A model generated the notes under the pieces. The model did no database searches. It saw nothing but the letters and a program-made list of their open reading frames with translations, and was not told the DNA's origin. A stretch of 64,000 nucleotides of DNA from Falsiruegeria litorea R37. Lineage in GTDB: Bacteria; Pseudomonadota; Alphaproteobacteria; Rhodobacterales; Rhodobacteraceae. Where the stretch lies: assembly GCF_900172225.1 (NCBI RefSeq), contig NZ_FWFO01000001.1:2232001-2296000 (forward strand), written 5' to 3'. The first letter of the stretch is position 1, and the number at the start of each line of letters is the position of its first letter. The position numbers and the translations under genes are program-made. Positions 19,709 through 27,766 of this stretch are shown piece by piece.

Positions 19709-21217
19709 TCAAGCGTCGGAAACGGTCATATCAACGAGCAGGCGTCTTTGGATCTTGCCCGAGGGACCTTTGGGTAGGTCGTCCAGAATGTGAACCCGAT
19801 CCGGGGCCTTGAAGGAACCCACTTTGGACTTGCAGAGCGCCTTCAGAGTATCCTCGGTCTGGTCCGAGCCGTCGCGCAGCTTCACCGCAGCTTCAACGAG
19901 TTCGCCGTAAGATTTACAAGGCCGGGCAAAGGCGGCGGCCTCGACCACATCCGGGTGGGTATAAAGCGCCTCGTCGATCTCACGCGGGGCGATGTTTTCC
20001 CCGCCCTTGATGATCAGCTCTTTCAGGCGTCCGGTGACATAGACATAGCCATCCACATCCTGCCGCCCCAGATCACCGGTGCGCAGCCAACCATCGGGGG
20101 TAAACGTGCCCTCGGTTGCTTCGGGGTTGTTGAGGTATTCGAGCATGACATTTGGCCCGCGCACCACCAATTCGCCCTCGACTTCGGGTGCCACAGGTTT
20201 GAGATCGCTGCCAAAAATCGCGACTTCATTGCCATAGGCACAGCCGGGAGAGCCGATCTTGCGCACGCCGGGAGGCATCGGGTTCGACAGGATCTGCGCC
20301 GCCGTTTCCGTCAGCCCCATAGTTTCGATGATCGGAACCTCAAACCGTGCTTCAAACGCCCGCTGCACATCAGGGGCCAGAGCCGATGAGGCCGAGCGCC
20401 CGAACCGCAGGCGGTCGCGTGTGCTTGCATCCGGGTCGGTGTCCGAGGCCAGAAGGTGCGAGATGATGGTGGGCACGACCGAAAACCAGGTTGCCTGCCC
20501 CTCTTCGCAGTGCCGCCAGAACCGCGAGGCCGAAAATTTCGAACACATCGCCAGCGATCCGCCCGACACCAGCGCCCCCATGACGGTCACGCAGAGCCCA
20601 TTGATATGATAAATCGGCAGCACGCAAAGGCCGCGATCCTCGGGCGTCAGCGCGTGGGCCACTGCCGTCGTCCAACCACCGGCGAGCAGGCTGGCCTGAG
20701 TGTGAACCACGCCCTTGGGCTTGCCGGTGGTGCCCGAGGTATACATGAGCAGCGCGTGACTTTCCGGTGTCACTTTATGGAGTTTAACCTCTTCCCCATC
20801 GCCAAGACGCGACGGGTCAAGGGGTTGCACATTGCCCGGGGTTGTCGCGGCGAACAGGTTCTGCTGCTCGGGCCCGACAAAGGCAAAGCGCGCGCCGCTG
20901 TGATCCAGCGCATAATTGATCGCCTCATTCCCGGCCACCAAGTTGATCATCGTGGCGCGGAAGCCGCCGTAGAGCACGCCGAATAGAACTTCGACGGCAG
21001 CGCGCCCGTTGGGCATCATCAGCGCCACGCTTTCACCGGGCTGAATACCGCGTGCGGTCAGGTCCTGTGCGATGCGGCGCGCGGTCAGACGCAGTTCATA
21101 CCAGCGCAGCGCGGCCTCGCCTTCGGGGAAAACGAACCCTTCGCCGCCACTTTCGGCGCGGGCATCGACCCAATCGCGGATCGTGCCCTTGGGCGGGCGG
21201 TTCGACGCAACGCTCAT
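19709..21217 (-). CDS. sauT: AMP-forming acyl-CoA ligase, probable sulfoacetate-CoA ligase
   Basis: A 502-residue ANL-superfamily ligase with the phosphate loop LLMYTSGTTGKPKGVVHTQ, the ETMGLTETAA motif, the hinge GWLRTGDLGR and KELIIKGGENIAPREID, and the catalytic lysine in GPSGKIQRR. The acid is not readable from the sequence. Its ATG overlaps the stop of an acylating aldehyde dehydrogenase by 4 bases, with a TTT transporter upstream. Ligase plus acylating dehydrogenase matches the SauT/SauS route known from Cupriavidus necator, where sulfoacetate is activated to sulfoacetyl-CoA and reduced to sulfoacetaldehyde. The sulfoacetate assignment is context-based. Confidence 0.6.
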   Translation of the reverse strand: MSVASNRPPKGTIRDWVDARAESGGEGFVFPEGEAALRWYELRLTARRIAQDLTARGIQPGESVALMMPNGRAAVEVLFGVLYGGFRATMINLVAGNEAINYALDHSGARFAFVGPEQQNLFAATTPGNVQPLDPSRLGDGEEVKLHKVTPESHALLMYTSGTTGKPKGVVHTQASLLAGGWTTAVAHALTPEDRGLCVLPIYHINGLCVTVMGALVSGGSLAMCSKFSASRFWRHCEEGQATWFSVVPTIISHLLASDTDPDASTRDRLRFGRSASSALAPDVQRAFEARFEVPIIETMGLTETAAQILSNPMPPGVRKIGSPGCAYGNEVAIFGSDLKPVAPEVEGELVVRGPNVMLEYLNNPEATEGTFTPDGWLRTGDLGRQDVDGYVYVTGRLKELIIKGGENIAPREIDEALYTHPDVVEAAAFARPCKSYGELVEAAVKLRDGSDQTEDTLKALCKSKVGSFKAPDRVHILDDLPKGPSGKIQRRLLVDMTVSDA

Positions 21218-22623
21218 TTGCCCGCCTCAGCCCAATAGGTGCCGAACACATCGTCAAGCGACGGTTCACGTGCGGGGATTTCGCGGATCACCTTGGTGGT
21301 CTGGATAAAGTGCTTCCAGTGCAGGTTGTCGTCGATCGAATTGCCGCCCCAGCTGCCGCACCCCATCGAAAGCGAGAATGGCATGCCGTTGGTGAACGAT
21401 CCGCCAGTCGCAAAGGTGTGCGCCTGGTTGACGATGACGCGACAGGTGGGCATCGAGCGGCCAAGCTCCACCGCTCGCTCATCTTGTGCCGTGTGAATGC
21501 CGACCGAATGGCCCGCGCCCTGATAGCTCAGCACGCTCTTGGCGGTCTCGACCGCGGCGTCATAGTCGCTGGCCCGATAGAGCGCCAGAACCCGGCTCAG
21601 CTTCTCACCGCTCAGCGGGTGATCAGCGCCAATACCGTCGGTTTCCACGGCGATGAACTTCGTGTCGGCGGGGACCTGTTCGGCCATACCGAGGGCGACC
21701 AGCATCTTGTCGGCGTCCTGCGCGATGACCTCGCGGTTGAGGTGCCCATCGGGCCAAAGCTTGCCGATGATCGTGTCGGCCTGATCGGCCGGCACCAGCG
21801 CGCCGCCTGCCTTGGCCATCTCGGCCACAAAGGCATCATAGACCGCATCGACCACCACGGCCGCGTTTTCGGACGAGCAGGATGTGGCATTGTCAAAAGT
21901 TTTGGAGGCCGTGATCTTTTCCGCCGCCGCCTGCAGATCGGCGGTCTCATCGATGATGGTGATGACGTTCCCCGCCCCCACGGCCACGGCCGGTGTTCCG
22001 GCGGTCTGCGCACGGTGGACGTTGTTCTGACTGCCGGTGCAGATCACGCGGTCGCAGGCCTCCATCAGCGCCTGTGTCTTGGCTTTGGAGCCCGGCGCGG
22101 GGACCATCTGCACCAGGTCACGGTCCAGGCCCACCTTGTCGAACTCGGCGTGGATATACTCCAGCAGCAGCTCGCAGCTGGCGACGCCTTTGGGCGATGG
22201 GGCCACGATGATGGCATTGCCGCCCTTCAACGCGTTGATGATGTTGTTGGCCGGGGTCGCCGCCGGGTTGGTCGAGGGCACAACCGCCCCCACAACACCT
22301 ACAGGGCGCACAATCTCGGTAATCCCGGTTGCCGGGTCATCGCTGATGACGCCATGCGTTCTTGCCTCTGCGATGTCGCGCAGCAAGCCAAGCGTCTTGC
22401 GGTGGTTCTTGATGATCTTGTCGGGCACATTGCCCAGGCCGGTGGTTTTCACCGCCAGTTCGGCCAGGGTCCGATTGCGGGTGGGTTCCATGATGGCCCA
22501 TCCTGCGGCCTGTGCAGCCCGGTCATAGCGTGCCTGATCGGCGCCTGCTTCATACGCGGCCTGCGCGGCCCGTGCGCGGGCGACAATCGCATCGATCTGG
22601 CCGAGATCATCATGAGCATTCAT
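21214..22623 (-). CDS. sauS: CoA-acylating aldehyde dehydrogenase, probable sulfoacetaldehyde dehydrogenase
   Basis: A 469-residue enzyme of the EutE/AdhE type, not the usual NAD-ALDH type. It has RPVGVVGAVVPSTNPAATPA, the catalytic cysteine in NATSCSSENAAV (Cys249), VNQAHTFATGGSFTNGMPF and the family end motif GCGSWGGNSIDDNLHWKHF. Such enzymes interconvert acyl-CoA and aldehyde with NAD(P). Coupling to the ligase and the TTT carrier supports sulfoacetyl-CoA reduction to sulfoacetaldehyde. A different short acyl-CoA remains possible, since no Xsc or phosphate acetyltransferase is in this window. Confidence 0.65.
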   Translation of the reverse strand: MNAHDDLGQIDAIVARARAAQAAYEAGADQARYDRAAQAAGWAIMEPTRNRTLAELAVKTTGLGNVPDKIIKNHRKTLGLLRDIAEARTHGVISDDPATGITEIVRPVGVVGAVVPSTNPAATPANNIINALKGGNAIIVAPSPKGVASCELLLEYIHAEFDKVGLDRDLVQMVPAPGSKAKTQALMEACDRVICTGSQNNVHRAQTAGTPAVAVGAGNVITIIDETADLQAAAEKITASKTFDNATSCSSENAAVVVDAVYDAFVAEMAKAGGALVPADQADTIIGKLWPDGHLNREVIAQDADKMLVALGMAEQVPADTKFIAVETDGIGADHPLSGEKLSRVLALYRASDYDAAVETAKSVLSYQGAGHSVGIHTAQDERAVELGRSMPTCRVIVNQAHTFATGGSFTNGMPFSLSMGCGSWGGNSIDDNLHWKHFIQTTKVIREIPAREPSLDDVFGTYWAEAGK

Positions 22624-22704
22624 TGGTAAAGTGTCCTGTCATAATCCAATGGAGAGGCGGCAGCGTACGGAGGCACATCCGCCGCCTCTCTCGGGGAGTT
22701 GGGG

Positions 22705-23667
22705 TTAAAGACCCGCAAGCAGCTCTTTCAGCGTAGCTTCACGCGCGGCCCACATCTCGATCACCTCATCACGGTTCATGATGTGCATGGGCGAACCGCC
22801 TGCTTTCATCTTTTTTGCGACGCGGCTGTTTTCGAACATGGCCGGTACGGTTGCGGCCAGACGCTCGATCACCTCGGGCGGGGTGCCCTTGGGGACCATC
22901 ACACCACGAAAGTTTACCGACGAGTTGTCGACGTCCAGACCTTGTTCCATCATCGTGGGAACATCCGGCAGGAAGGCGCTGCGCTCCAGATCGGCCACGC
23001 CAAGGATCTTGACGTTGCCTGCCTCTTGCGCGCGGAAGGCATCGGACAGGTTGTTGACCCCGCCCATAACCTCACCTGCGATCACGGCTTTCATGGCCGC
23101 TGCACCGCCACCCTTTGTGGGGATGTAGGCCATCTTGACGCCAGCTGCCTTTTCGATCTGCAACGCGGCAATGTGGTGGCCCACAAACAGGCCCGCGCCG
23201 GAGAATGTCAGCTTGCCCGGGTTTTCCTTGGCAAAGGCCACGACGTCGGCCATCGAGTCGAACTCGCTGTCCGCGCCCACAACAAACACAGCCGGGTCCG
23301 CGCCCCAGTTGGCGATGGGTTCAAAGCTGTCGGTCGAGTAGGACACGCCGCCCTTGATCGATTGCGCAATGAAGTGCGGCACGTTGTAGGCACCCAGAGT
23401 GTAGCCATCAGAATCCGCCTGTGTGGCGAACCAATTCCAGCCAACGCGCCCACCGGCGCCGGGCTTGTTGATGATGGCGATCGGCATGCCAAGCGCATCC
23501 TCGTTGCCGGCGGTCATGGTGACGATCCGCGCTTGGAAATCGGTCGCGCCACCGGCACCATAAGACACCATCATCATCAGCGGACGATCCGGGTAATCCT
23601 GCGCCATTGCGCCCCCCGTCAGTCCCATCAGGGCAACTGCGGCCCCTGCAATCCAGTTTTTCATCAT
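22705..23667 (-). CDS. TctC-type periplasmic substrate-binding protein of a TTT transporter
   Basis: A 320-residue protein with a signal peptide (MKNWIAGAAVALMGLTGGAMAQ) and the Bug/TctC fold: YPDRPLMMMVSYGAGGATDF, INKPGAGGRVGWN, VVAFAKENPGKLTFSGAG and MVPKGTPPEVIERL. It presents an anionic substrate to the TctAB permease. The gene follows tctB by 40 bp and precedes the acylating dehydrogenase by 81 bp. From the neighbours the ligand may be sulfoacetate, though Bug proteins bind many carboxylates. Confidence 0.88.
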   Translation of the reverse strand: MMKNWIAGAAVALMGLTGGAMAQDYPDRPLMMMVSYGAGGATDFQARIVTMTAGNEDALGMPIAIINKPGAGGRVGWNWFATQADSDGYTLGAYNVPHFIAQSIKGGVSYSTDSFEPIANWGADPAVFVVGADSEFDSMADVVAFAKENPGKLTFSGAGLFVGHHIAALQIEKAAGVKMAYIPTKGGGAAAMKAVIAGEVMGGVNNLSDAFRAQEAGNVKILGVADLERSAFLPDVPTMMEQGLDVDNSSVNFRGVMVPKGTPPEVIERLAATVPAMFENSRVAKKMKAGGSPMHIMNRDEVIEMWAAREATLKELLAGL

Positions 23668-23707
23668 GAGTGTTTCCTCCCTTGGAAATCAGCCGCGTTT
23701 GTCGCGG

Positions 23708-24163
23708 TCAGAACAGAATTTCACGTGGTGTGTAGACTTTGAGCAGCAAGGCAAAGAGCCCGTACATCACGGCGATGAAGCCTGCTGTGATCACCGCCCG
23801 TTTGATCCAGCTACGCGCCTCGTTATGAGGTGCCGGATCATAAAGCGAGAGCAGGATGAAGAAGGCCACGGTTGTGGAGGTGTAGAACCCGAACGTCTTG
23901 GCGGCCCAAAAGATGTAGATCAGCGCAACCACCAACCCCGGCACCAGGTTGATAAACATGGTACGGGACACCCCCGTGCCGACCCGGCTGAGGCCCATCA
24001 GGGCCTTGCCAAAAGTCCAGGCCGCCAGCACCACAAACACCGATGAGATCAGGCGCGGGAACAAGAAGGCCTCGGCGGGTTGTTGGGTATAGCTGATCCA
24101 GGCGATCCAGCAGCCGACAGCAAAGATGATGCCCGACGGGATAATGTGTTGTGTGCGGCTCAT
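23708..24163 (-). CDS. TctB-type small membrane subunit of a TTT transporter
   Basis: A 151-residue protein with four predicted membrane helices (IIPSGIIFAVGCWIAWIS, a second near residues 38-56, FINLVPGLVVALIYIFW and a C-terminal pair). The AFLFPRLISS segment near residue 32 is typical of TctB. Its ATG overlaps the tctA stop by 4 bases. The longer frame extending back into tctA was rejected. It serves as the non-conserved membrane partner of the large permease. Confidence 0.85.
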   Translation of the reverse strand: MSRTQHIIPSGIIFAVGCWIAWISYTQQPAEAFLFPRLISSVFVVLAAWTFGKALMGLSRVGTGVSRTMFINLVPGLVVALIYIFWAAKTFGFYTSTTVAFFILLSLYDPAPHNEARSWIKRAVITAGFIAVMYGLFALLLKVYTPREILF

Positions 24164-25671
24164 GATTGCACCTCGACTGCTTTTTGGGTTTTGCGGGTGC
24201 GCAGCTCCATCCAGACCGAGTAGGCGACAGAGGCTGCGACCACGACCATCAGGAAGATGTTGAGCGGACCACCCAGGAAATACGGGCCCATTCCGACGCT
24301 TGCGTTGGCAATCATCGAGCCTTGGATAAAGTTCGCCTCGGCAATCGGACCCAGGATCAAACCAAGCACCAGCGGTGCCGCCGAGAACCCGAACCGTTCG
24401 AGGAAGAACATCATCACACCCAGGCAGGCCATGACATAGACGTCCCCCATCGAGCTTTGGACCGAATAGGCGCCAAAGACCGACAGCCCCAGCACCACGG
24501 CGGCCATGACCGACTGCGGCACCTGTGCGACACGCGCGGCAAGACCGGCAACATAAAGGCCAAAGATGCACATCAGGATCTGCCCGATCAGCATCGAGTT
24601 GATGAAGGTCCAGGCCACGTCCGGGTGATTGTCAAACAGGTCCGTGCCTGGGAAAATCCCGTGGATCAGCAGACCGCCCAGCAGAACAGCCGCTGTCGGG
24701 CTGCCGGGGATCGACAGTGTCAGCAGGGGCACCAGCGAGGGGCCGACCATGGCGTTGTTGGCAGCTTCGGCTGCAATCACGCCTTCTGGGTGACCTTTAC
24801 CGAACTTGTCCTGATCGGGGCTGAACTTCTTGGTCTGGTCATATGCGACCAGACCAGCAATCTGCCCGCCCACACCGGGGATCAGGCCGATGATGGAACC
24901 GGTGATCGTACCGATGGACAGCGCCCGCGGGTTGCGCACCAATTCTCCGGCGGCTTTGCCGATGGAATGCTTCTGCACCTCGATCACTTCGGCCCCGACG
25001 GACTGACGCCCCTTGGCGAACATGCTCAGCACCTGTGGGATGGCGAACAGACCGATCAGAGCAGCGATGATGTTGATGCCACCGCCAAGCGAGGGGTGAA
25101 AGATGAACCGCTGCGCGCCCATGATGTCATCAAACCCGATGGTTGCGAGCCACAGGCCAATGCAGCCAGAGAGCAGCCCTTTGACCACCGAGTCACTGTC
25201 GAGCGAACCGATGACGGTCACGCCCAGAATGGCGAGCCAGAACAGGTGCGACGGACCAAAGGCCAGCGCCCATTGGGCCAGCACAGGCGTCAGGAAGATC
25301 AGCAATAGCACGCCGAACACCCCGCCAACCGCCGAGGCCAGGAACGAAAGCTGCAACGCCCGCGCGCCCTGCCCCTTTTTCGCCATCGTATGCCCGTCGA
25401 GGGTCGTTGCGATATTGGCCGGAGCACCGGGGATCTTGAGCAGGATGGCACTCACCGCGCCCCCCGCCACTGTGGACGTGTAAGCTGCCCCTAGCAGAAT
25501 CAAGCCTTGGACCGCTTCGAGCTGGAAGGTGAAGGGGATGAGCAGTGCCACCGCCATCGTGGGAGACAGTCCGGGTGTGGCCCCCAAGATGAGCCCCCCG
25601 ATCGTTCCCCCAAGCAGCAGGGCAAATGAAAGCGGCGAAAACACATCGCCAAAGTAGTAGATAAATTCCAT
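24160..25671 (-). CDS. TctA-type large permease of a TTT transporter
   Basis: A 503-residue protein with about 11-12 membrane helices. It contains the two TctA repeats with glycine-rich signatures: GGTIGGLILGATPGLSPTMA near residue 18 and ITGSIIGLIPGVGGQIAG near residue 260, and also LTLSIPGSPTAAVLLGGLL. The ATG at 25671 starts MEFIYYFGDV, the normal N-terminus; an upstream Met is in the promoter. It is first in the tctABC-sauST operon, divergent from a LacI gene. Transport is ion-gradient driven in this family. Confidence 0.9.
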   Translation of the reverse strand: MEFIYYFGDVFSPLSFALLLGGTIGGLILGATPGLSPTMAVALLIPFTFQLEAVQGLILLGAAYTSTVAGGAVSAILLKIPGAPANIATTLDGHTMAKKGQGARALQLSFLASAVGGVFGVLLLIFLTPVLAQWALAFGPSHLFWLAILGVTVIGSLDSDSVVKGLLSGCIGLWLATIGFDDIMGAQRFIFHPSLGGGINIIAALIGLFAIPQVLSMFAKGRQSVGAEVIEVQKHSIGKAAGELVRNPRALSIGTITGSIIGLIPGVGGQIAGLVAYDQTKKFSPDQDKFGKGHPEGVIAAEAANNAMVGPSLVPLLTLSIPGSPTAAVLLGGLLIHGIFPGTDLFDNHPDVAWTFINSMLIGQILMCIFGLYVAGLAARVAQVPQSVMAAVVLGLSVFGAYSVQSSMGDVYVMACLGVMMFFLERFGFSAAPLVLGLILGPIAEANFIQGSMIANASVGMGPYFLGGPLNIFLMVVVAASVAYSVWMELRTRKTQKAVEVQS

Positions 25672-25758
25672 TCCGGGGCCTCCCAACCCGTCTGTCCTGT
25701 GAGTGGACAGGTCGTCAGCAATGCGGTGCATAGCTTTGTTGACAAACTAGGGTATGGG

Positions 25759-25786
25759 ATGAAAATAGTATTGCAAATGTTTTCAT
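25759..25786. promoter_or_regulatory. Probable LacI-family operator between the regulator and tctA
   Basis: ATGAAAA (25759-25765) and TTTTCAT (25780-25786) form a 7-bp inverted repeat centred within one base of ATTGCAAAT, itself a partial palindrome typical of LacI-family operator centres. It lies in the 140-bp divergent gap. A TTGACA at 25739-25744 may be the -35 element of the regulator gene, in which case the operator would cover its -10 region. Binding is inferred. Confidence 0.5.
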
Positions 25787-25811
25787 AAAATAACCTGTGA
25801 AGAGAGGTTTT

Positions 25812-26834
25812 ATGTCGCGAAAACAAACTACTAAGGTAGATATTGTGGCTGTAGCAATGGCTGCAAAGGTGTCACCATCGACAGTGTCGCGCAGCTTCAA
25901 CCACCCGGATTTGGTCAACCTCGCGACTCGGAAAAAGATCGATCGCGCTGTGCGCAAACTGGGCTATATCCGCAACCGTGCGGCGCAAGCCATGCACGGT
26001 AAAAGATCCGCGACCATCGGTTTGATCGTGCCCACGATCGACCACGCCATCTTTGCCGAAGTGATCCAGGCCTTCTCGAGCGCGGTCGAAGCCGAGGGCT
26101 TTACCATTCTGATCGCGTCGCACGGCTACGACCTTGAGGCGGAATATGCCGTGTTGCGAAAATTGCTCGAACATCGCGTCGACGGGGTCGCGCTGATCGG
26201 GCTCGACCACAACAGCGAAACGTTTCAACTTCTGGAGCAACAGGGCGTTCCGGCGATTGCGATCTGGAATTATTCCGAGAACGCCCCCATTGCCTGCATT
26301 GGGGCAAACAATCTTAAGGCAGGCGCCATGGCTGCCGAGCATCTTTTGGAGCTGGGACACCGTGAAATCGGGGCCATCTTTCCGCCGACCCAAGGGAATG
26401 ACCGCGCAGGCGACCGGTTAAAGGGTGCCTTGCATGCACTTGATAAGAAAGGCGTTTCCGTTCCGGGCAGGTGGCAGAGCGAAGCCCCGTATAGTTTGCA
26501 ACAAGCCAAGGCAGCCGCATTCGACATGCTAGAGTGCAGCCCCCGCCCGTCGGCTTTGTTGTGTGGCAACGACGTCATCGCCCAGGGCGCGATCTATGCC
26601 GCCTTGAAACTTGGCCTCACGGTTCCGGTCGATTTATCCGTGATCGGTATCGGCGATTTCAAAGGTTCGGAAGAGATGGAACCCGCATTGACCACAATCC
26701 GCATTCCTGCACAAAGCATCGGACAGCTTGCAGGCCAAGAGATCACCCGCGCCATTGCTGATCAGATGTCCCCACCGACACGTGTGGAATGCGACGTGAA
26801 ACTGGTTCACAGGGCAACAACGCGTAAAGTATAG
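25812..26834 (+). CDS. LacI-family transcriptional regulator of the TTT/sau operon
   Basis: A 340-residue protein. The N-terminal LacI helix-turn-helix reads VDIVAVAMAAKVSPSTVSRS, and the hinge helix region is KLGYIRNRAAQAM. The periplasmic-binding-type effector domain begins ATIGLIVPTIDHAIFAEVI and contains LLCGNDVIAQGAIYAA. The frame opens at GTG 25797, but AGAGAGG sits just before ATG 25812. Divergence from tctA points to control of the transport and sulfoacetate genes. The effector is presumably the substrate or its CoA derivative. Confidence 0.9.
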   Translation: MSRKQTTKVDIVAVAMAAKVSPSTVSRSFNHPDLVNLATRKKIDRAVRKLGYIRNRAAQAMHGKRSATIGLIVPTIDHAIFAEVIQAFSSAVEAEGFTILIASHGYDLEAEYAVLRKLLEHRVDGVALIGLDHNSETFQLLEQQGVPAIAIWNYSENAPIACIGANNLKAGAMAAEHLLELGHREIGAIFPPTQGNDRAGDRLKGALHALDKKGVSVPGRWQSEAPYSLQQAKAAAFDMLECSPRPSALLCGNDVIAQGAIYAALKLGLTVPVDLSVIGIGDFKGSEEMEPALTTIRIPAQSIGQLAGQEITRAIADQMSPPTRVECDVKLVHRATTRKV

Positions 26835-26839
26835 GGGAA

Positions 26840-26867
26840 TTCGCCCGTTGGCTTGTCATCGGGCGAA
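26840..26867 (+). terminator. Hairpin after the LacI-family gene
   Basis: TTCGCCCG (26840-26847) pairs with CGGGCGAA (26860-26867) around a 12-nt loop and is followed by AAAC, 5 bp after the stop codon. There is no U tract on the plus strand, so termination efficiency is uncertain. Confidence 0.5.
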
Positions 26868-27005
26868 AACTCGCCGCGCCGCACACGCAAAACTTGCGAA
26901 AAATGGCCTAAATGTTGTGGTTGCGTGACAATTTTCCGGATACGCTGGACCCATGGTGCAGAATGAACCATCTGGATAGCATCTGTTTCTTTAGGAGATC
27001 ATGTG

Positions 27006-27593
27006 ATGTCTCGTATCCTTGTTATTGCTGCTATTGTCATCGTCGGTGGCGGCGCAGCCTACTATTTCATGAACCAACCAGAACCCACCCCAGCCGAGCG
27101 GTTGGAAAGTGCGGCCCAAGACGCGGGCAACGCGGTGAGCGACGCCGCAGACGCTGCGCGCGATGCCGCTGAAGAGGCCGTTGCATCGGCGACCGAACAA
27201 GCCGCGGATGTCGCACAACAGGCCTCTGATGCGGCCGAAGAAGCTGTTGCGCAAGCCACCGAAGCAGCGACTGAAGCTGCAGAACAAGCGACCACAGCAG
27301 CCACCGAAGCGGCCGACCAGGCAACCACCGCGGCGACCGATCTGGCCAATGCAGCCTCGGATCAGGTGGCCAGCTTGACCAGCGATGGTGAAAAGTGGCT
27401 CCAAGGTCTGCAGGACACCGGCATCCTGACCAAGGAAGGGTTCAATTATGACGCCCTGGTTCTGGCGGTTGAAGGCAGCTCGCTTTCGCAAGAAACCAAG
27501 GACACCGTTCTGAAAATTCTGGGCGACATCAAAGCCTCGCCCGAAACGTTTGATGCCAAGCTGCAAGAGCTCAAAGAACTGTTTGCCAGCTGA
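27006..27593 (+). CDS. Membrane-anchored Ala-rich helical protein
   Basis: A 195-residue protein with AGGAG 8 bp before its ATG. An N-terminal membrane anchor (ILVIAAIVIVGGGAAYYFM) is followed by about 100 residues rich in Ala, Glu, Asp and Thr with a heptad-like AAEEAV/ATEAAT pattern, suggesting a long helical or coiled-coil rod. The C-terminal 70 residues are a compact helical domain (GEKWLQGLQDTGILTKEGFN). I know no characterised relative. It may tether an envelope domain at a distance from the membrane. Confidence 0.75.
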   Translation: MSRILVIAAIVIVGGGAAYYFMNQPEPTPAERLESAAQDAGNAVSDAADAARDAAEEAVASATEQAADVAQQASDAAEEAVAQATEAATEAAEQATTAATEAADQATTAATDLANAASDQVASLTSDGEKWLQGLQDTGILTKEGFNYDALVLAVEGSSLSQETKDTVLKILGDIKASPETFDAKLQELKELFAS

Positions 27594-27603
27594 CTTCCCT
27601 CGC

Positions 27604-27629
27604 GCCCCGACCTGATCCCTGGTCGGGGC
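27604..27629 (+). terminator. Strong GC hairpin after the Ala-rich protein gene
   Basis: GCCCCGACC (27604-27612) pairs perfectly with GGTCGGGGC (27621-27629) around an 8-nt loop, 10 bp after the stop. There is no T tract, so it is terminator-like rather than a textbook intrinsic terminator. Confidence 0.5.
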
Positions 27630-27766
27630 GTCCATCAACAAATTGAAAAATCTTTATTTTTATATGAAAGCGGATATTCTGGTCCGGCACCTGCCATTTT
27701 TTCGTGCTGAGATTTGAGTTTCAAACTGCTCGTGCAGCTTGCACGAACTGCTGACCGGATGCCGCC

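Noticed and set aside
21052-22629. A 525-codon plus-strand frame opposite the acylating dehydrogenase and ligase
   Set aside because: It is antisense to two genes with strong catalytic motifs and shows no protein family features.
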